Origin: Natrialbaceae archaeon
GTDB taxonomy: Archaea; Halobacteriota; Halobacteria; Halobacteriales; Natrialbaceae
DNA length: 10,559 bases
Assembly: GCA_003552325.1 (NCBI GenBank)
Contig: PUKM01000085.1
Coordinates: forward strand, 1 to 10,559
Direction: 5' to 3'
Shown: in pieces, positions 8,465-10,559 of the stretch
Position numbering within the stretch: position 1 is the first letter of the stretch
Layout of the letters: each line of letters starts with the position of its first letter
Translations under genes and position numbers: made by a program
Notes under the pieces: model-generated
Told to the model about the DNA's origin: nothing
Databases searched by the model: none
The model's input: only the letters and a program-made list of their open reading frames with translations

Positions 8465-8487
8465 ACCCCCTTAATCGTTATGGGGGT
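8465..8487. promoter_or_regulatory. 23-bp palindrome, likely operator of the winged-helix gene
   Basis: The arms are ACCCCC (8465-8470) and GGGGGT (8482-8487), with inner TAA (8472-8474) pairing with TTA (8478-8480) around a TCG centre. Its far and near ends lie 61 and 39 bases from the ATG of the minus-strand winged-helix gene, where archaeal promoter elements are expected. A protein bound here would plausibly affect that gene. The operator role is inferred; the symmetry is seen directly. Confidence 0.5.
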
Positions 8488-8547
8488 CAGAGAAACCCCC
8501 TTAACAAACCCCTCAAATTCAGGCGTATATTTGACAACTCCCTTAGC

Positions 8548-8570
8548 AACCCCCATAAATTACGGGGGTT
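8548..8570. repeat. Second 23-bp palindrome of the array
   Basis: The arms are AACCCCC (8548-8554) and GGGGGTT (8564-8570), with inner TAA (8556-8558) pairing with TTA (8560-8562) around a single A. It has the same C5-N-TAA...TTA-N-G5 design as the palindrome at 8465, but the centre is two bases shorter. A tandem pair AGTACCT/AGTACCT follows at 8571-8585. It is probably a high-affinity site for the same dimeric protein. Confidence 0.5.
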
Positions 8571-8770
8571 AGTACCTGAGTACCTTAGCAACCCCCTTAG
8601 CATTAAACCCCTGAATTTTAGCCCCTCAATATTACCCATAATATCTACTACCTCACTCAATACGCCCTTTAATAAGCCCCATAATTTCACCCTCCTCAGC
8701 AATTAAGAGGGTTATTGAGGGGGTAGCTTTCCCCCACCCCCCGATTGACCGCATCTATTACTCGATTACC

Positions 8771-8802
8771 ACCCCATGACTAATCTGCGTCATAGATGGG
8801 GT
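8771..8802. repeat. Imperfect hairpin, left border of the CpG-rich stretch
   Basis: ACCCCAT (8771-8777) pairs with ATGGGGT (8796-8802), and the inner GAC (8778-8780) pairs with GTC (8789-8791), leaving a bulge on one side. TTAC lies immediately upstream at 8766-8769. A subterminal imperfect hairpin next to TTAC is what IS200/IS605-family left ends show (IS608 inserts 3' of TTAC), but such a short match can also be chance. Confidence 0.4.
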
Positions 8803-8814
8803 TCCCAAAACGAG

Positions 8815-9540
8815 GGCACCCCACGCCCAGAAATGAGACAGCACCTCGGAGTCAGAGTCACGAGGACGAAGCAGATCACACACAACTCGACGAGCACCGA
8901 ACACCACTGAGAGAGACAGACGCCGAGTGAACATCGCAACGCAAACGCTGTATCAGGAATATGAGAAGAACGCCGACACGCCGAGAGTGAGACGTCGCGA
9001 TCGCGGAGAGAGAATGAGCGTAGAACAGCCCGTGGATCGAGACGTCGATCGAGACGTAGCGTGTCACGCACAGGACTCTCTTCGAGAGATGGAGTCGAGA
9101 ACGCGCCGACGCCGCGACCGAGGATTTCATCCTCGACGACCGAACGCGGAGTGCCGCGACACGCACTACTCTTCGCGTCGTAGAGACGCCGAGCTCACGC
9201 TCGACACACAGCGCCACGTCGCGCTCATGGACGCAGAGAGAGCGCACGACGCGCTCTACGCAATATCCCACGCCGTCGCGCTCGCCGCGCAGACCGAGAC
9301 TCGCGCTCGATGCGCGTTTCGCTCACGCCGCTCTCGCGACCGTGCTATCGCACGTCGCGCTCGCAGCTCGCGAACGCGCTCGACGCCGCTCGACGCCGTG
9401 TGTGCCACGTCGCCGTCGCGATCGTCGACTCCGAGTGTACGACGACACGCCCGATAGCTCGACGCGGATCGACCCATGCTCGCTGTGCCACAGAAGGATC
9501 GACACAAGCCCACTCTCCCCTATCGCTTCGCTCTCCTGAA
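8815..9540. other. CpG-dense, hairpin-rich low-complexity region without a credible gene
   Basis: About 700 bases are built largely from CG-containing short words (GACG, CGTC, CGCG, GCGC, CTCG) with few homopolymer runs. Small direct repeats include GATCGAGACGT at 9035-9045 and 9047-9057, and CGCTCGACGC in tandem at 9377-9396. Hairpins include CGAGGAT-TTC-ATCCTCG at 9119-9135, AGAGCGC/GCGCTCT at 9239-9245 and 9251-9257, and GACTC/GAGTC around CTCTC-TTC-GAGAG at 9074-9096. Frames are open on both strands because stop codons are rare in this composition. Their translations are Arg/Ser-rich and basic, unlike haloarchaeal proteins, so no gene is called. Confidence 0.6.
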
Positions 9541-9761
9541 CCCCCACTTTCGACGTGATCCGGAGTGTGTTCTATTCGCGTCAGGGTGTGCAAAACTAAG
9601 TCGTAGTGGGGTTGCCCCCAGAAACGCCCACGTTCCGAGCTGATCGAGAATATCCCGAGGGGATCGACACGCCGACTTCACCACGAAGCGCACCATCTTC
9701 GATTCCGAGCGAGCGACGACGATCCCGATTCCCACGTTTCGACGACAGCCCGATATTGGAG

Positions 9762-9828
9762 CCTACGGTCAGAGTGACCGAAGTGACATTCTCATACCCC
9801 TTATTGGCAGGGGATGTCAGACCGTAGG
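9762..9828. repeat. Nested hairpin with three concentric stems
   Basis: The outer stem CCTACGGTC (9762-9770) pairs perfectly with GACCGTAGG (9820-9828). The middle stem TGACAT (9784-9789) pairs with ATGTCA (9814-9819), and the inner stem CCCC (9797-9800) pairs with GGGG (9810-9813). All three stems continue without interruption on the 3' side, while the 5' side carries two bulges. The 5' bulge region can form its own small hairpin GGTCA-GAG-TGACC (9767-9779). It could be the end of a mobile element or a structured RNA. No U-run follows, so a simple terminator is unlikely. Confidence 0.55.
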
Positions 9829-9839
9829 TCACCCGACTC

Positions 9840-9854
9840 GTGATCAGTGATCAC
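9840..9854. repeat. Perfect 15-bp palindrome
   Basis: GTGATCA (9840-9846), a central G, and TGATCAC (9848-9854) form an exact inverted repeat, eleven bases beyond the nested hairpin. This size and symmetry suit a dimeric DNA-binding protein. No partner can be named. Confidence 0.45.
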
Positions 9855-9868
9855 ATTAGCTGAAAGTA

Positions 9869-9938
9869 GGCGCTAAGCCCCCTTCCTCAGCGAGCGTCGA
9901 CCGAACGGGGGGCGCGTGCAGGGAGGGGATACAGTGCC
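9869..9938 (+). ncRNA. Candidate structured RNA (possible IS605/TnpB-type omega-RNA remnant)
   Basis: GGCGCT (9869-9874) pairs with AGTGCC (9933-9938), and CCCCTTCC (9879-9886) pairs with GGGAGGGG (9921-9928). They are separated by a symmetric 4x4 internal loop (AAGC and ATAC). Each stem needs one G-U pair. That pairing favours RNA read from the plus strand over a DNA cruciform. An alternative fold is GCCCCC (9877-9882) with GGGGGC (9908-9913). The texture recalls conserved structured ends of haloarchaeal IS200/IS605 elements, but no tnpB lies here and I could not compare sequences. It may be a solo remnant or an unrelated leader RNA. Confidence 0.3.
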
Positions 9939-9962
9939 GTCATCGTCAAGATACAAGGCGGA

Positions 9963-9987
9963 TACCTCGGAGCTTGATCCCGAGGTA
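9963..9987. repeat. Inverted repeat TACCTCGG/CCGAGGTA upstream of the PAS gene
   Basis: Eight-base arms (9963-9970 and 9980-9987) are perfectly complementary across a nine-base loop. The repeat lies about 77 bases before the chosen start of the PAS gene. It could be an operator, or the end of the structured region to its left. No T-run follows, so it is not a clear terminator. Confidence 0.35.
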
Positions 9988-10063
9988 GTTGACTGATGTG
10001 ATAGTCCACAAGTGGCCGCCTTCGATACAACAAAACGCCTGCTGGCTCAACCAGTCACCAATT

Positions 10064-10559
10064 GTGAACGATCATCCAGCCAACTGGAGCTCTGGGGCTG
10101 AGGCTTTCTATGCCGAGCTCATGCTTCGAGCTCCGACAGCGATTATCGCAGCGGAAGCGGAGACGGGAACTGTCGTTGCGGTCAACGAGGCCGCGACCGA
10201 GTTATTCGGCCGCAGCCGGTCCTCGCTTATCGGTGTTCATCAGACCGAGCTCCATCCGCCCGACACTGAGCAGCAACACCGCGAGGGGTTCGAATCGGTA
10301 AAGCAGGGTGATGAAACACTGACATACGCCGACGAAGAGCCTTCGGTTTCGATTCTCCGGCGCGACGGAACTACGATTCCGGTCGACGTCCGCTCAACGA
10401 CGGTCACCAACGAGGGAACCACATATGTGCTGGGTGTGTTTCAGGACGCACGAGATCGGTTGGCGCGCATAGAACAGCTCGAACGCCAGTCAACGGCGAT
10501 AGATATCTCCCCGGCCGGCATCGGACTGCTTGATGCCGACGAAACCTATTCGTATCTCA
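10064..10559 (+). CDS. PAS-domain sensor protein, 3' end outside window
   Basis: The first 165 residues of a protein that continues past the window. Residues about 20-130 are a PAS/PAC domain: APTAIIAAEAETGTVVAVNE, AATELFGRSRSSLIG, a helix around TEQQHREGF, and the PAC end RRDGTTIPVDVRST...TYVLGVFQDARD. A short helical linker (131-144) leads into what looks like a second PAS domain at ISPAGIGLLDADETY. GTG 10064 is chosen because it puts about 20 residues before the PAS domain. ATG 10121 would start right at the domain, and GTG 9998 would add an unlikely Trp/Gln-rich leader. In haloarchaea such proteins are usually sensor histidine kinases or PAS-GAF-HTH regulators of the bacterio-opsin-activator type. 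The output domain is missing, so which one cannot be said. Its ordinary haloarchaeal composition suggests resident DNA. Confidence 0.85.
   Translation, partial: MNDHPANWSSGAEAFYAELMLRAPTAIIAAEAETGTVVAVNEAATELFGRSRSSLIGVHQTELHPPDTEQQHREGFESVKQGDETLTYADEEPSVSILRRDGTTIPVDVRSTTVTNEGTTYVLGVFQDARDRLARIEQLERQSTAIDISPAGIGLLDADETYSYL

Larger units (their letters stand above)
8465..8735. repeat. Iteron-like array of ACCCCCWTAA words in both orientations
   Basis: A gene-free, mostly AT-rich stretch with frequent C5/G5 runs. Forward copies: ACCCCCTTAA at 8465 and 8495, AACCCCTCAA at 8507, ACCCCCATAA at 8549, ACCCCCTTAG at 8591, AACCCCTGAA at 8606, AGCCCCTCAA at 8620, AGCCCCATAA at 8675. Inverted copies: TTATGGGGGT at 8478, TTACGGGGGT at 8560, TTGAGGGGGT at 8715. 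Weaker versions occur near 8537, 8632 and 8702. The exact 14-mer CCTTAGCAACCCCC occurs at 8541-8554 and 8583-8596, 42 bases apart, which is about four helical turns. GGGGG/CCCCC at 8719-8723 and 8731-8735 can also pair. The array may be a multi-site operator, a partition site or a replication-origin iteron region. The sequence alone does not decide between these. Confidence 0.65.
8771..9828. mobile_element. Possible non-autonomous IS200/IS605-like (PATE-like) element without a transposase
   Basis: About 1.06 kb bracketed by an imperfect hairpin at 8771-8802 and a nested hairpin at 9762-9828, with an interior of unusual composition and no credible gene. Haloarchaea are known to carry palindrome-associated transposable elements (PATEs), described from Haloquadratum as non-autonomous relatives of IS200/IS605. 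Such elements end in hairpins rather than terminal inverted repeats and make no target duplication, which fits the lack of either here. The two end hairpins differ from each other, also as expected for that family. The boundaries are inferred, not demonstrated. Confidence 0.22.

Noticed and set aside
8465..8735. Haloarchaeal Orc1/Cdc6 origin recognition boxes
   Set aside because: The repeats contain C5/G5 runs, but I see none of the longer TCCA..GGAAAC-type core expected of those boxes, and no orc1/cdc6 gene lies nearby.
8465..8735. CRISPR array
   Set aside because: The repeated words are only about ten bases long, degenerate, in both orientations and irregularly spaced. There are no cas genes.
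8876..9271. 131-codon minus-strand frame in the CpG island
   Set aside because: It is Arg/Ser/Val-rich and lies across the hairpins of the same island. There is no start signal and no family resemblance.
8927..9457. 176-codon frame in the CpG island (plus strand)
   Set aside because: It is extremely Arg-rich and low in complexity, has no domain, and competes with open frames on the other strand. The composition explains the openness.
9596..9832. 78-codon frame that runs through the nested hairpin (minus strand)
   Set aside because: It begins inside the hairpin, and much of it simply translates structured DNA. No domain is seen.
9861..9940. tRNA gene in the structured stretch
   Set aside because: There is no T-loop sequence (GTTCRA), no cloverleaf and no CCA-type end. 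The pairing is a long hairpin instead.

Overview
The window looks haloarchaeal. The two large proteins are very acidic with GC-rich codons, the terminal gene is a PAS sensor of the usual haloarchaeal type, and the small proteins are acidic zinc-ribbon and winged-helix types. No rRNA, tRNA, integrase or recognisable replication initiator is visible. The content (a coupling-type ATPase, a DNA-binding regulator over an array of short repeats, AT-rich edges, palindromes) suggests an integrated element or plasmid-derived region that ends near an ordinary chromosomal-type gene. No taxon can be named.

Layout. 1-527: AT-rich left edge with the tail of an unrecognised gene and no convincing complete gene. 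528-6991: a tight two-gene operon on the + strand. The first gene (568 aa) looks like the detached N-terminal half of a VirD4/TraD-like protein. The second (1579 aa) carries the P-loop motor, then a part resembling a PD-(D/E)XK nuclease, a beta-rich part, and three copies of a small helical domain separated by acidic linkers. 7018-7584 and 7764-8426: two - strand genes, convergent with the operon: a zinc-ribbon protein in which one expected cysteine is tyrosine, and a winged-helix/coiled-coil DNA-binding protein. 8427-8770: a C-run-rich, otherwise AT-rich intergenic array with at least ten copies of a roughly ACCCCCWTAA word, two of them paired into 23-bp palindromes. 8771-9828: a non-coding stretch of CpG-rich low-complexity DNA bracketed by imperfect hairpins, possibly a non-autonomous IS200/IS605-type (PATE-like) element. 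9840-10063: a perfect 15-bp palindrome, a well-paired RNA-like fold and a small inverted repeat. 10064-10559: the 5' part of a PAS-domain sensor gene that runs off the window.

How the parts may work together (inference). The two operon products probably form one DNA-pumping or DNA-processing machine, split over two chains, with a possible nuclease module on the motor chain. The winged-helix protein may bind the adjacent repeat array, either to control its own transcription or as part of element maintenance. The zinc-ribbon protein has no assignable job.
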